A stretch of DNA of 64,000 bases from Actinacidiphila acididurans (GTDB lineage: Bacteria > Actinomycetota > Actinomycetes > Streptomycetales > Streptomycetaceae). The position numbers were made by a program, and so were the translations under genes. The notes beneath the pieces are model-generated. The model was given only the letters and a program-made list of their open reading frames with translations, was not told the origin of the DNA and ran no database searches. Below are positions 41,423-50,750 of the stretch, one piece after another; positions within the stretch are counted from its first letter, which is position 1, and each line of letters starts with the position of its first letter. The DNA is taken from positions 1-64,000 of the forward strand of contig NZ_JADKYB010000034.1 of assembly GCF_016918855.1 (NCBI RefSeq), written 5' to 3'.

Positions 41423-44170
41423 GTGCTCCCGGCGTACCTCGAACGCGACCACGACCGGAGGCTGCGCGATCACCTCCTCGACGCGGCCCGCGGCGAGCGG
41501 ACGACGCTCGTGCTCGTGCGGGGGTCGTCCTGCACTGGCAAGACCCGCACCGCCTTCGAGGCCGTCCGCGTCTGCCTGCCCGACTGGCGGCTGGTCCGCC
41601 CCAAGACCCCCGAGGGGCTCCTGGCCCTGCTCGACGCCGGTCTCCTCCCGCGCACCGTCCTGTGGCTCGACGAAGCCCAGAACCACCTGCGCGGGACCGA
41701 CGGGGAGGAAGCGGCCGCCGCGCTGCACCGCCGGCTGGAGGACCCCGGCCCGGTCGTGATCCTCGGCACGCTCTGGCCCGAGTACCACCGCGACCTCACT
41801 GCCACCCCCCACCGCGGCCGGGCGGCCACGAAGGACCCCCATGTCAACGCCCGCGCCCTGCTGGCCCAAGCCGTGCTCGTCGACGTCCCCGCCTCCTTCG
41901 CCACCGAGTCCCTCAGGGTCCCGCTCGTGCACCGCGACCCCGCACTGGCCACGGCCGCCCTCACCAGCACCGGCGGGAAGATCGCCCAGACCCTCGCGGC
42001 CGGCCCCCAGTTGGTCGACCACTACGAACAGGCCACCGCACCCCACGGCCCGTACGGCCGCGCCGTCATCACCGCGGCCCTGGACGCCCGCCGCCTCGGC
42101 CACGCCTCACCCCTGCCCGCCGCGCTTCTCGAGGCCGCCGCCCCCGGCTACTTGACCGCGGAGCAACGCGCCGCCGCCGATCCCGGCACCTGGTTCGCCC
42201 GCGCACTCGACTACGCGCGGGAAACCGTCAGGGGCGTGGCCGCGGCCCTGGAACCCGTCGCCGACCCGGACGGCATGGGTCCGCTCCCCGGCGTCCACCA
42301 GCTCAGCGACTACCTCCACCACCACGCCCGCACCGCCCGCCGTTACGTGTTCCCACCGGAGTCCTTCTGGATCGCCGTACGGGACCTCGCCGCCGGCGCG
42401 GCAGACCTGTACGGGCTGGCCGACGCGGCCAGGGTGCGGGGCCGTCGCCGCATCGCGGATGAGCTGTACCGGCGGGCCGCCGACGCCGGAGAACCCGAGG
42501 CCCTGGCGGCCCTGGCGAAAAGCCGCGAGGAGGTGGGCGATGGGGAGGGCGCGGAGCGATACGCCCGGCTGACCGCCGACGCCGGAGCACCCGGGTTCCT
42601 GACGGTCCTGGCGCAAAACCGTGCGGAGAGGGGGGATGCGCAGGGCGCGGAACGGCTCTACCGGCTCGCCGCCGACGCCGGAGAGCCCTACGCCCTGCTG
42701 CAGCTTGCCCAGGAGTGTGAGGAGGTGGGCGACGCGGAGGGGGCGGACCGGTTCGCCCGGCGGGCCGCCGACGCCGGCGAGCCCTTTGTGCTGATGGTCC
42801 TGGCGTCGATGGGCTCCCTGCGTACCCGGGCCGGGGACGCGGAGGGCGCGGAGCGGCTGTTCCGGCTGGCCGCCGACGGCGGAGAACCCGGGGCGCTGGC
42901 GGAGATGGCGTGGCTACGTCTGGAGGCCGGGGACACCGAGGGCGCGAGGCAATACGCCCGGCTGACCGCCCGCGCCGACGGACCCTGGGCGCGCATGTCT
43001 CCGTGGTACTACGACGGCGAGTCGGCGGACGGGGAGGAGCAGGCACGATACGCCCGGGAGGCCGCCGATGCCGGAGCGCCCCGGTCCCTGAGGACCAAGG
43101 CGGAGGAGCGCGAGAGAGCCGGGGACCCCGAAGGCGCGGAGCGATTCGCCCGGCTGGCGGCCGACGTGGGAGCCCCCGGGGTCCTGGACGCCCTGGCGAG
43201 CGCGCGCGAGAGGGCCGGGGACACCGAGGGCGCGGAGCTGCTGTGGCAGCGGGCCGCCGAGGCCGGACACCCCGCCGCACAGCAGAAACTGGCCCGGCTG
43301 CGCGCGAATGCCGACGATGCCGAAGCCGCGGAACGATTCTCGTGGGCGCCCTCCGACCCCGCGCACATCCTGGTGGGCCTGACCGCACTCGTGATGGACA
43401 ACGCGGGGCTGCGCGAGCCGGACCTGTCCGACACGTTCCGTGTGCGACAGCTGCACGAGCTGGACCCCGACGTCAGAGACGACGTCCTCTCGACCGAACT
43501 CGCCACCCTCATAGTGGAGTTGGCGGGGCTGCGCGAGTGGGCCCGCGAGGCAGAGCGGGCCGAACGGCTCTGCCGGCTGGCCGCCGACGCCGGAAGCACC
43601 TTTCTGATGAAGTTGGCGACACTTCGCGCCGAGATCGGGGACGCGGCAAGCGCGGAACAGCTGTACCGGCTGGCCGCCGACGCCGGAGAACACCGGGCTC
43701 TGGTACCGCTGGCGCGGCTGCGGGAGAAGGCCGGGGACGCGGCACACGCGGAACAGCTGTATCGGCGGGCCACCGACGCCGGAGAACACCGGGTTCTGGC
43801 GAACCTGGCCGATGAGCGATGGCGGGCGGGAGATACGGCAAGCGCCGAACGGCTGTACCGGCTGATCGCCGACACCGGAGATTCCCATGCTCTGACGATG
43901 CTGATGCACCTGCGCAAACAAGCCGGGGACATGGTGGGCGCGCAACGATTCGCCGAGCAAGCCGGCTCCCTGCTGCTACTGGCGGAGCTGCGGGAGAAGG
44001 CCGGCGACGCGGCACACGCGGAACGGCTGTACCAACTGGCGGCGGACGGCGGCACCACCGAATGGGACGCTCTGGCGCGGCTGCGTGCGAAGGCCGGGGA
44101 CGTAGAAGGCGCGCAACAGCTGCGGCGATTCGGACTGGAGGTTGACGGCTCTCCGGCTCGGCCGTGGTAA
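41423..44170 (+). CDS. P-loop NTPase with about 16 Sel1/TPR-like repeats
   Basis: The 915-residue protein, as read from GTG 41423, has Walker A GSSCTGKT at residues 34-41 and Walker B TVLWLDEAQ. After about residue 330 it carries some 16 helical repeats of about 32 residues of the form DAGEPxALxxLAxxREExGDxEGAERxYRLAA. In-frame sequence upstream of the GTG (41198-41422) is also coding-like (IVAGTIENLHQHFP, VEEWTAQQLGVHPAI) and belongs to this family's N-terminus but has no start codon. The layout resembles STAND-type signalling or conflict NTPases. Function unknown; true N-terminus unresolved. Confidence 0.8.
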   Translation: MLPAYLERDHDRRLRDHLLDAARGERTTLVLVRGSSCTGKTRTAFEAVRVCLPDWRLVRPKTPEGLLALLDAGLLPRTVLWLDEAQNHLRGTDGEEAAAALHRRLEDPGPVVILGTLWPEYHRDLTATPHRGRAATKDPHVNARALLAQAVLVDVPASFATESLRVPLVHRDPALATAALTSTGGKIAQTLAAGPQLVDHYEQATAPHGPYGRAVITAALDARRLGHASPLPAALLEAAAPGYLTAEQRAAADPGTWFARALDYARETVRGVAAALEPVADPDGMGPLPGVHQLSDYLHHHARTARRYVFPPESFWIAVRDLAAGAADLYGLADAARVRGRRRIADELYRRAADAGEPEALAALAKSREEVGDGEGAERYARLTADAGAPGFLTVLAQNRAERGDAQGAERLYRLAADAGEPYALLQLAQECEEVGDAEGADRFARRAADAGEPFVLMVLASMGSLRTRAGDAEGAERLFRLAADGGEPGALAEMAWLRLEAGDTEGARQYARLTARADGPWARMSPWYYDGESADGEEQARYAREAADAGAPRSLRTKAEERERAGDPEGAERFARLAADVGAPGVLDALASARERAGDTEGAELLWQRAAEAGHPAAQQKLARLRANADDAEAAERFSWAPSDPAHILVGLTALVMDNAGLREPDLSDTFRVRQLHELDPDVRDDVLSTELATLIVELAGLREWAREAERAERLCRLAADAGSTFLMKLATLRAEIGDAASAEQLYRLAADAGEHRALVPLARLREKAGDAAHAEQLYRRATDAGEHRVLANLADERWRAGDTASAERLYRLIADTGDSHALTMLMHLRKQAGDMVGAQRFAEQAGSLLLLAELREKAGDAAHAERLYQLAADGGTTEWDALARLRAKAGDVEGAQQLRRFGLEVDGSPARPW

Positions 44171-44249
44171 CGCGGCCGGACGCGGGTGTCGGTGCGGGGT
44201 GCCGGTCAGGGGCGAGCCGCGCTCGGGGTGCCAGGCGCGTACGCACGTA

Positions 44250-44274
44250 CGCCCCGGGCGGGAAGCCCGGGGCG
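44250..44274. terminator. Bidirectional hairpin terminator
   Basis: CGCCCCGGGC and GCCCGGGGCG form a perfect 10-bp stem with loop GGGAA, between the convergent NTPase gene (ends 44170) and the membrane-protein gene (ends 44378). Confidence 0.7.
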
Positions 44275-44377
44275 GACGGAAGGTGATCGCTTTTGACCGG
44301 CCGGCCCTCGAAGGAGTCCGTGGGCGCTCAACCGGACCGCCGTACGGTCGAGCTGCCGCCGGTGACACTGCGATCGG

Positions 44378-45178
44378 TCAGGCGGTCTGCGGGCTCGTAC
44401 CGCCGAGGCCGGTGGCCGGCTTGCGGCTGCCCGCTGCGGCCGGAGTGGCCGGGTTGAGGCGGTAGGCGGCCTCGATCACGGCCCGCTCGCGCCACAGGTG
44501 GTAGACGGCCATGGCGAAGATGTAGGAGCCCATGACGTTGGCGATGAAGTGCCACCACAGGCGGTACGTGGACAGGCCCGGGCCGGGTTGGGTGGCGCCG
44601 AACCAGGTGGACAGGCCGATGGCGCGGTCGGCCCCGAACCAGACGGACAGCGTCAGCGACAGGTGCTCGAGGCCGTGGATGCCCTGCATCCACACGCCCA
44701 TCTTGCCCCAGCGCCGGGTCTGCGTGGCCCGGGAGTGCCGGGTGATGACCATGACCGCGGCCAGGCCGGCCAGGAAGATGAAGTTGCCGACCAGGTGCAG
44801 GATCTCCATGCCCAGCGTCGGGTGGGAGGTGTCGACGCGGCCGAAGCCCTTGGCCAGGCCCGAACCCCACGGGGTCATCCAGGCAGGGTCGTTGGGGTGC
44901 CTGATCCAGTAGCCCGCCTGCGCGACATGCTCCTGGAGGTGGCCGATCTGCCCGACGATCCCGATGGTGATGACCACCGCGCTCGCCGTGAACACCCAGC
45001 GCTTACCGGGGTTGCGGTTGGCATACCAGAGGCCCACCACCGCCGCCCACATGGCCACGGCCCACAGCAGGAGCAGAACGGCTCCGGTGATGTTCAGTCC
45101 TGACGCATGACTGCCCATATGCATACCTGGCATGGCAGGCATGCCCGGCATGTTGGGCATGCTCGGCTCGTGCAACAC
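44378..45178 (-). CDS. DUF6008-like membrane protein with Met-rich N-terminus
   Basis: The 266-residue integral membrane protein begins with a Met/Pro/His-rich segment (PNMPGMPAMPGMHMGSH) and has about six hydrophobic segments. Conserved-looking loops are GHLQEHVAQAGYW, HPTLGMEILHLVGNF, WMQGIHGLEHLSLTLSV and LWWHFIANVMG, rich in His that could bind metal or haem. I match it to the actinobacterial DUF6008 family from memory. GTG 45178 is chosen for its GGGGGAT site; ATG 45160 is the alternative. Metal handling is only a suggestion. Confidence 0.72.
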   Translation of the reverse strand: MLHEPSMPNMPGMPAMPGMHMGSHASGLNITGAVLLLLWAVAMWAAVVGLWYANRNPGKRWVFTASAVVITIGIVGQIGHLQEHVAQAGYWIRHPNDPAWMTPWGSGLAKGFGRVDTSHPTLGMEILHLVGNFIFLAGLAAVMVITRHSRATQTRRWGKMGVWMQGIHGLEHLSLTLSVWFGADRAIGLSTWFGATQPGPGLSTYRLWWHFIANVMGSYIFAMAVYHLWRERAVIEAAYRLNPATPAAAGSRKPATGLGGTSPQTA

Positions 45179-45923
45179 GACGATCCCCCGATCTCGGACG
45201 CGGGCTCTTCCCGGAGATTTCGCCTCCCTCCCGGGCACGGGCGGCAACGGCCGCACCCGCAGGGTGGCGTGACGGCCATCACAGTAGGGGCGGGTTCCAC
45301 TTCACGGTTGCCCGAGATCGCTCTTTCCACAGGCAATATGTCCAAGTCATCTGCCACGGGCATTCTTTCCGCGGCAACTTCCGCTCCGCCGCCGGTCGGC
45401 CCGGAAGCAGCTATTCACGTGCCATCCGGCCGGTCGAGGCGGGGCGGCCGGCCGGGTCGGCCCGGACCGGGACACCGGCAGATCCGGGCCGTTTCCGGTG
45501 GCCGCCACCCCAGCGGCGTCCATACAGGACTCCAGCGTCTGCCGTAGACCTCCTGGTCTCTCCCCAGGCCGGCGACGTCATCACCACCCGCCTTCGTCGG
45601 TCACCTCATGGGACGACGCGGACCGTCAGTTGCCAGCCCTGGGAGAGCGGGCCATGGGGGCCGGGCCGGGTGTCGGCGGTCGCACCGGCGGGAAAGTCGG
45701 ACGCGAGCCGTGCAGCACGTACGGCCGGGACGCGGCGTGGTTGACGTGACCATGTAGACGGTAGGAAGGTGACCGCGTCCTTGCGCACGTCCTGCACCTG
45801 GTTCGGTTCGGCGGGAACCCCCCTGTCCCACGGCAGGACGTGTACGGGCCTCCCCCCTCGCGTCCTCACCCGGCGGCGTACCGATGCCGGACGTGCCCCG
45901 TCCCCTCGGCAGAGGAAGCGAAC
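45179..45923. other. 745-bp divergent intergenic region, no gene recognised
   Basis: This lies between the divergent membrane-protein and Asp-box genes. Open frames here (for example plus-strand 45107-45547 and minus-strand 45606-45869) look like random GC-rich frames without recognisable domains or ribosome sites. TTGACG at 45741 with TAGGAA 15 bp later is a weak promoter candidate for the downstream gene. Confidence 0.5.
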
Positions 45924-47441
45924 ATGCCCCTGGGCTCCTTACTGCGGCGCGTGGTCAGCCCCGGCCTGGTCACCGTCGCTGTGACCGCCGTCGCGCTGGT
46001 CGTCTCCACCGGTGTCGCCGACGCCGCACCCACGCTGACACAGATCAGCTCCGATCCGTACACCAACTCCAGCAGCCAGCACGCCACCGAGGTCGAACCC
46101 GACACCTTCGCCTACGGCTCCACCGTCGTCTCCGCGTTCCAGGTCGGCAGGTTCAGCGACGGCGGCGGAACCGACATCGGCTTCGCCACCTCCAAGGACG
46201 GCGGCGCCACCTGGACCAAGGGCTTCCTGCCCGGGATCACCACGGCCGCGGGCGGCACCTACGCCCGGGTCAGCGACGCGGCGGTGTCCTACGACGCGAA
46301 GCACAACGTCTGGATGATCTCCAGCATCCCGATCACCTCGTCCGTCACCGTGCCGGTCGTCTACACCAGCCGCTCCACCGACGGCGGGCTGACCTGGAGC
46401 AACCCGGTGACCACCGCGACCGGTTCGGATCTGGACAAGAACTGGATCGTCTGCGACAATACCTCGACCAGTGCCTTCTACGGCAACTGCTACACCGAGT
46501 ACGACAGCCCCGCCGACGGCGACCGCCTGAAGATGACCACCTCCTCCGACGGCGGCCTGACCTGGGGCGCGTCGAAGAACACCGGCAACAGCGCCACCGG
46601 CATCGGCGGCCAGCCCGTGGTGCAGCCCAACGGCACAGTGATCGTGCCCGCCGCCAACGCCTCGGAGACAGCGATCCTCGCCTTCCAGTCCACCAACGGC
46701 GGCAGCACCTGGAGTTCGACCACGACCGTCGCCACCGTCAGCACGTACACCGTCCACGGGTCGCTGCGCAGCGGACCGCTGCCCTCCGCGGAGATCGACG
46801 CGTCGGGCAAGGTCTACGTGGTCTGGCAGGACTGCCGTTTCCGCGGCTCCAGGGGCTCGTGCACCTCCAACGACATCGTGATGTCGACCACCACCAACGG
46901 GACCACCTGGTCCTCGGTGGTCCGCATCCCGATCGACGCGACGAGCACCACGGTCGACCACTTCATCCCCGGCCTCGCGGTCGACCCGGCGACGTCCGGC
47001 GCCACCGCCCACCTGGCGCTGGCCTACTACTACCACCCGGTCGCCAACTGCACGACGTCCAGCTGCCAGTTGGACGTCGGATACGTCTCCTCCACGGACG
47101 GCGGCGCCACTTGGACCGCCCCCACCCAGCTGGCCGGACCCATGAGCCACTCGTGGCTGGCCAGCACCACGCAGGGGACCATGGTCGGCGACTACATCTC
47201 GACCTCCTTCTCCGGCGGCACGGCGCACCCCGTCTTCGCCGTGGCCTCGGCCCCCTCCGGCACGGTCTTCAACGAGGCCATGTACACGCCGGCCGCGGGT
47301 CTGGCCGCGGCCGCCGGGACCGTCGCCGCCCCGCCGGCCACCGCACGCCAGAACGCCTTCTCGGCCGTACGGGCCGAGATCGCCTACCGGCAGTGGCTCG
47401 CGAACGGCGGCGCCGAGGGCGGAGGCGAGGACAGCCCCTGA
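45924..47441 (+). CDS. Secreted Asp-box beta-propeller (sialidase-like) protein
   Basis: The 505-residue protein has a Sec signal peptide (LLRRVVSPGLVTVAVTAVALVVS, cleavage near ADA-AP at about 35). Five Asp-box/BNR motifs are clear: SKDGGATW, STDGGLTW, SSDGGLTW, STNGGSTW, STDGGATW, indicating a six-bladed propeller as in exo-sialidases. The sialidase FRIP arginine motif is not evident, so glycan binding or another hydrolase activity is possible. GAGGAAG precedes ATG 45924. It ends with a strong terminator. Confidence 0.87.
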   Translation: MPLGSLLRRVVSPGLVTVAVTAVALVVSTGVADAAPTLTQISSDPYTNSSSQHATEVEPDTFAYGSTVVSAFQVGRFSDGGGTDIGFATSKDGGATWTKGFLPGITTAAGGTYARVSDAAVSYDAKHNVWMISSIPITSSVTVPVVYTSRSTDGGLTWSNPVTTATGSDLDKNWIVCDNTSTSAFYGNCYTEYDSPADGDRLKMTTSSDGGLTWGASKNTGNSATGIGGQPVVQPNGTVIVPAANASETAILAFQSTNGGSTWSSTTTVATVSTYTVHGSLRSGPLPSAEIDASGKVYVVWQDCRFRGSRGSCTSNDIVMSTTTNGTTWSSVVRIPIDATSTTVDHFIPGLAVDPATSGATAHLALAYYYHPVANCTTSSCQLDVGYVSSTDGGATWTAPTQLAGPMSHSWLASTTQGTMVGDYISTSFSGGTAHPVFAVASAPSGTVFNEAMYTPAAGLAAAAGTVAAPPATARQNAFSAVRAEIAYRQWLANGGAEGGGEDSP

Positions 47442-47458
47442 CCCTTGCTCCACAACGA

Positions 47459-47498
47459 CCGGGGCCCGGACGGCGTTCGCACGCCGGCCGGGCCCCGG
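47459..47498 (+). terminator. Strong hairpin terminator after the Asp-box gene
   Basis: Arms CCGGGGCCCGG and CCGGGCCCCGG pair, then after one mismatch CGGCGT pairs with ACGCCG around a TCGC loop, starting 18 bp after the stop codon. Confidence 0.8.
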
Positions 47499-47512
47499 CA
47501 CGGGCAGGATCA

Positions 47513-47607
47513 CGGATCGGCGGATCGGCGGATCGGCGGATCGGCGGATCGGCGGATCGGCGGATCGGCGGATCGGCGGATCGGCGGATCGGCGGATCGG
47601 CGGATCG
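47513..47607. repeat. Tandem octanucleotide array, about 12 x CGGATCGG
   Basis: The 8-bp unit is repeated without a single change for about 11.9 copies between two convergent genes (stops at 47441 and 47653). Each unit contains GATC. The period is not a multiple of 3. There are no spacers, so it is not a CRISPR array. Such perfect arrays are prone to length variation by slippage. Confidence 0.95.
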
Positions 47608-47652
47608 TAAAGCGCCCGTGACGTCACATGCGGCCGGTTGGGTCGGTCGGCG

Positions 47653-49302
47653 TCATGGCGAGCTTTCCTTCGAGGAGCGGGGCGACGTGGGTTCCCGCGA
47701 GGGCGGGGACGCCAGCGCGTGGGTGATGCGTGGCGGTCCGGCCAGCAGGCGCCGCGCCCGCGTCTCGAACTCGTGGTCCAGCCCGGTGTAGCGGTCGTGG
47801 TGCTGGGCCAGGTGTTCGGCCCAGGAAGCGACCGTGAAGGTCTCGACGAAGTGCGCCGGATCGGCGGCGTCCTGGTACAGGCCCCAACTGGTGGCGCCCG
47901 TCCGCCGCCGCGAGCGCTCGACGTGGCTCATGGCCCGGCGGAAGGCCGCGGCGTCGGAGGGTTCGACGGTGTACTCGGCCAGCACCAGGACCGGGCCGCC
48001 AGAGGGGGCCGGCTCTGCCGGGAGTGACGGCTGCGGCCAGGCGTCGGCGGGAGCGGGGTCGGGGGGAATCCGGTCGAGCGGCGGCCACCGGCGGACCGAG
48101 AGCGCGCCGAGCAGCAGGAACCCCGCGGCGCCCGCCATGGCCGGGACGAGTCCGGCCCACGCAGCGACCAGCCCCCAGCCCAGGGCGCCGAGGGCCTGCC
48201 CGCCCTGGAAGACGGCCAGATAGAACGCCAGGCCCCGGGCGCGCACCCAGGACGGCAGCGTGAGCTGCATCGACGCGTTCAGCGTCGACAACGCCACGAT
48301 CCAGACCACACCGGCGCAGACCAGGGCCGCCGCGGCGACGACGGTGCTGCGGGTGACCGCCAGCGTGGCCAGCACCGCGGCGAAGGCGGCGCCGGATCCG
48401 GCGAGCAGGCGGCCCGCGGACTGACCGCGCCGCACTCGCGGCAGAAGCACCGCACCACCCACCGCTCCGAGCCCCACCGCGCCGAGCAGGAGCCCGTACC
48501 CGGACGAGCCGAGGCCGAGGCACTGGCGGGCCACCACCGGCAGCAGCGCCCACATCCCGGCGGCGCCTGGCACGAACAGCGCGGCCCGCAGCAGGATGCG
48601 GCGCACGCGGGGGGCGTGCCGGACGTAGCGGCTGCCGGCGCGCATCGCGGCACTGACGTGTTCGCGCTCCTGGCCGGCGCGAGGCGGCGGCTCGGCGGGG
48701 CGCCATCGCCACAGGACGGCGGCGATCCCCAGAAAGGACAGGGCGTTCAGGGCGAACGTCCATCCGGCGCCGGCGGCCGCGACCAGGACGCCGCCCAGGG
48801 CCGGCCCGATCGCGCGTGCCGTGTTCATGTTGACCGCGCCCAGCGCCGAGGCCTGGGCCAGCAGGTCGCGCGGCACCAGGCCGGGCTGGATCGCCTGCCA
48901 GGCCGGCGCGTTGAGCGCGGAGCCGCAGCCCAGCAGAAAGGTGATCCCCAGCAGCGCGGCGGGCGGCAGGTGCCCGGTGAGCGCGAGGGCGGCCTGGCAT
49001 CCGGCCAGCGCGGCCATCGCGAACTGGGCGCCGATCAGGAGCCTGCGACGGTCGGTCAGGTCGGCGAGGACCCCGGCGGGCAGGGCGAGCAGCAGGATCG
49101 GGGCGCCGGCCGCGACCTGGACCAGGGTGACCGTGAGCGCGCCGTGGCCGACGAGCAGCCACTGCTCGCCGACGGTCTGCATCCAGGTGCCCAGGTTCGA
49201 GGCGAGTTGCGCGATCCACAGCAGCCGGAAGACCCGGCCGGCCAGCGGCGCCCACGCCGAGGTCCCGGGCGCGGCCGAGCGTGGTGCCTCGTCGTCCGGC
49301 AT
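47653..49302 (-). CDS. MFS_3-type exporter with C-terminal ABM-like domain
   Basis: The 549-residue protein has about 12 membrane segments in residues 20-415 (FRLLWIAQLASNLGTWMQTV first, ADLTDRRRLL after the second loop), of the MFS_3/transmembrane secretion effector group related to EntS. Residues about 440-530 form a soluble ferredoxin-like tail (VLVLAEYTVEPSDAAAFRRAM, TGATSWGLYQDAADPAHFVETF), normal for this family. It probably exports a small metabolite. It is divergent from the hydrolase cluster that follows. Confidence 0.88.
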   Translation of the reverse strand: MPDDEAPRSAAPGTSAWAPLAGRVFRLLWIAQLASNLGTWMQTVGEQWLLVGHGALTVTLVQVAAGAPILLLALPAGVLADLTDRRRLLIGAQFAMAALAGCQAALALTGHLPPAALLGITFLLGCGSALNAPAWQAIQPGLVPRDLLAQASALGAVNMNTARAIGPALGGVLVAAAGAGWTFALNALSFLGIAAVLWRWRPAEPPPRAGQEREHVSAAMRAGSRYVRHAPRVRRILLRAALFVPGAAGMWALLPVVARQCLGLGSSGYGLLLGAVGLGAVGGAVLLPRVRRGQSAGRLLAGSGAAFAAVLATLAVTRSTVVAAAALVCAGVVWIVALSTLNASMQLTLPSWVRARGLAFYLAVFQGGQALGALGWGLVAAWAGLVPAMAGAAGFLLLGALSVRRWPPLDRIPPDPAPADAWPQPSLPAEPAPSGGPVLVLAEYTVEPSDAAAFRRAMSHVERSRRRTGATSWGLYQDAADPAHFVETFTVASWAEHLAQHHDRYTGLDHEFETRARRLLAGPPRITHALASPPSREPTSPRSSKESSP

Positions 49303-49589
49303 CGATTGCCTTTCGTCGCTCCGGGTGCGCTCCGGGCGGGTTCGGGCCGGGGGCCCGGCCCTCGTCCAGCGCGGTCGGCGTCACCCCATCACGCCCCGGG
49401 CCGGCTTCACATCGGGGTCGGTCCCCAGCCGTGCGGCGCGACCCGGGGAGCGCCGGCACTGGGGTGTTTCCACGGTTCGAGCGGACGGGACCGGGTGTTG
49501 TGCTGCCGGCAGTGCCCACCGTCGCGCGGAGTTGCGATGACATCCATGCCCGTGGCGGGACTCAGGCCCCCGATCCCGAAAGGCACTCC

Positions 49590-50666
49590 ATGAAACCGAT
49601 GCCCTGGAACACCCCGGCGGACCGCCGGACCCTGCTGCGTACGGCGGCCGCGCTGCCCGCCGCCGCCGTCATGGCCGGCGGTGCCCTGGAGGGCACGGCG
49701 GCCGCGGCCGACGCTCCCGGCCTTCCCGACTTCGCACCGGTGCCGGCCGCCGCGACCGGGCCGGAGCTCAACGACTCGGGCTACTTCGTCGGCCGGATCC
49801 ACGGCAACCTCCACTGGGTCACCGACGGCTTCTACCAGGCGATGTTCCTCAGCACCCGGGAAGGCGTCGTCCTGGTCGACGCGCCGCCGACGATCGGGCA
49901 CAACCTCCTGCGGGCGATCGCCGAGGTGACGCAGGCCAACGGCCGTCCGGCGACGGTCACGCACCTGGTCTACTCGCACTCGCACGCCGACCACGCCGGG
50001 GCCTCGTCGATCCTCGGCAAGGACGTCGTGCGCATCGGCCACGCGGAATGCCGGCGCCTGCTGCTGCGCGCCGACGACCCGAACCGTCCGGCGCCGACCG
50101 TCACCTTCGAGGACCGCTACACCCTCCAGGTCGGCGGCGAGACCCTGGAGCTGGCCTACCACGGCCCCAATCACGCCCCGGACAACATCTTCGTCCACGC
50201 TCCGGAACACAGGACGCTGATGGTCGTCGACATCCTGTACCCGGGCTGGGTGCCGTTCAAGAACCTCGCGGTGTCCCAGGACATCCCGGCCTGGATCCGG
50301 GCGCAGGACATCGCGATGGGCTATCCGTGGCGGACCCTGGTCGGCGGTCATCTCGGCCGGCTCGGCGTGCGCGCGGACGGCGACCTCCAGCGGGCCTACA
50401 TCGCCGACCTCGAAGCCTCCACGCGGGCCTCGATGAACCTGGACCCCACGCCCTACTTCGACACGTACGGCCCGCAGGGCAACTCGTGGGCGATCTTCAA
50501 GACGTACCTTGACGCTGTGGCGGTGCAGGCGGCCGCGCCGGTGGCCGCGAAGTACACCGGGGTCCTCGCCGCCGCGGACGTGTTCACCCTCGACAACGCG
50601 GCGGCCCTGGTCGAGTCCTTCCGCATCGACGCCGGACTGCTCGGCCCGTTCAGCACCCGCCCCTGA
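49590..50666 (+). CDS. Exported metallo-beta-lactamase-fold hydrolase
   Basis: The 358-residue protein has a signal peptide with RR (DRRTLLRTAAALPAAAVMAG), possibly Tat-dependent, cleaved near residue 40. The MBL-fold motif HSHADHAG is at residues 130-137 (metal ligands His130, His132, Asp134, His135), followed by HGPNHAPDN, Asp in MVVDILYPGW and His in VGGHLG. Substrate unknown; the group contains lactonases and beta-lactamase-like enzymes. ATG 49590 follows GAAAGG. It is first of a plus-strand run of hydrolases and an SDR. Confidence 0.88.
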   Translation: MKPMPWNTPADRRTLLRTAAALPAAAVMAGGALEGTAAAADAPGLPDFAPVPAAATGPELNDSGYFVGRIHGNLHWVTDGFYQAMFLSTREGVVLVDAPPTIGHNLLRAIAEVTQANGRPATVTHLVYSHSHADHAGASSILGKDVVRIGHAECRRLLLRADDPNRPAPTVTFEDRYTLQVGGETLELAYHGPNHAPDNIFVHAPEHRTLMVVDILYPGWVPFKNLAVSQDIPAWIRAQDIAMGYPWRTLVGGHLGRLGVRADGDLQRAYIADLEASTRASMNLDPTPYFDTYGPQGNSWAIFKTYLDAVAVQAAAPVAAKYTGVLAAADVFTLDNAAALVESFRIDAGLLGPFSTRP

Positions 50667-50750
50667 GCACCTCTCACCTCCGCCCCAGACCCCCGTACCG
50701 ACATCCGCGAATCATCCGCGGATTCCGCTCCAGAGAAAGGCCCGACGGCC

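Noticed and set aside
45107-45547. Plus-strand 146-codon frame upstream of the Asp-box gene
   Set aside because: It overlaps the start of the membrane-protein gene on the other strand, lacks a ribosome site and shows no recognisable domain.
47513-47607. CRISPR array
   Set aside because: The 8-bp units abut directly with no spacers; it is a simple tandem repeat.
45939-47627. Minus-strand 562-codon frame opposite the Asp-box gene including the octamer array
   Set aside because: The opposite strand encodes a secreted protein with five Asp-boxes; this frame only stays open because of base composition and the stop-free repeat.
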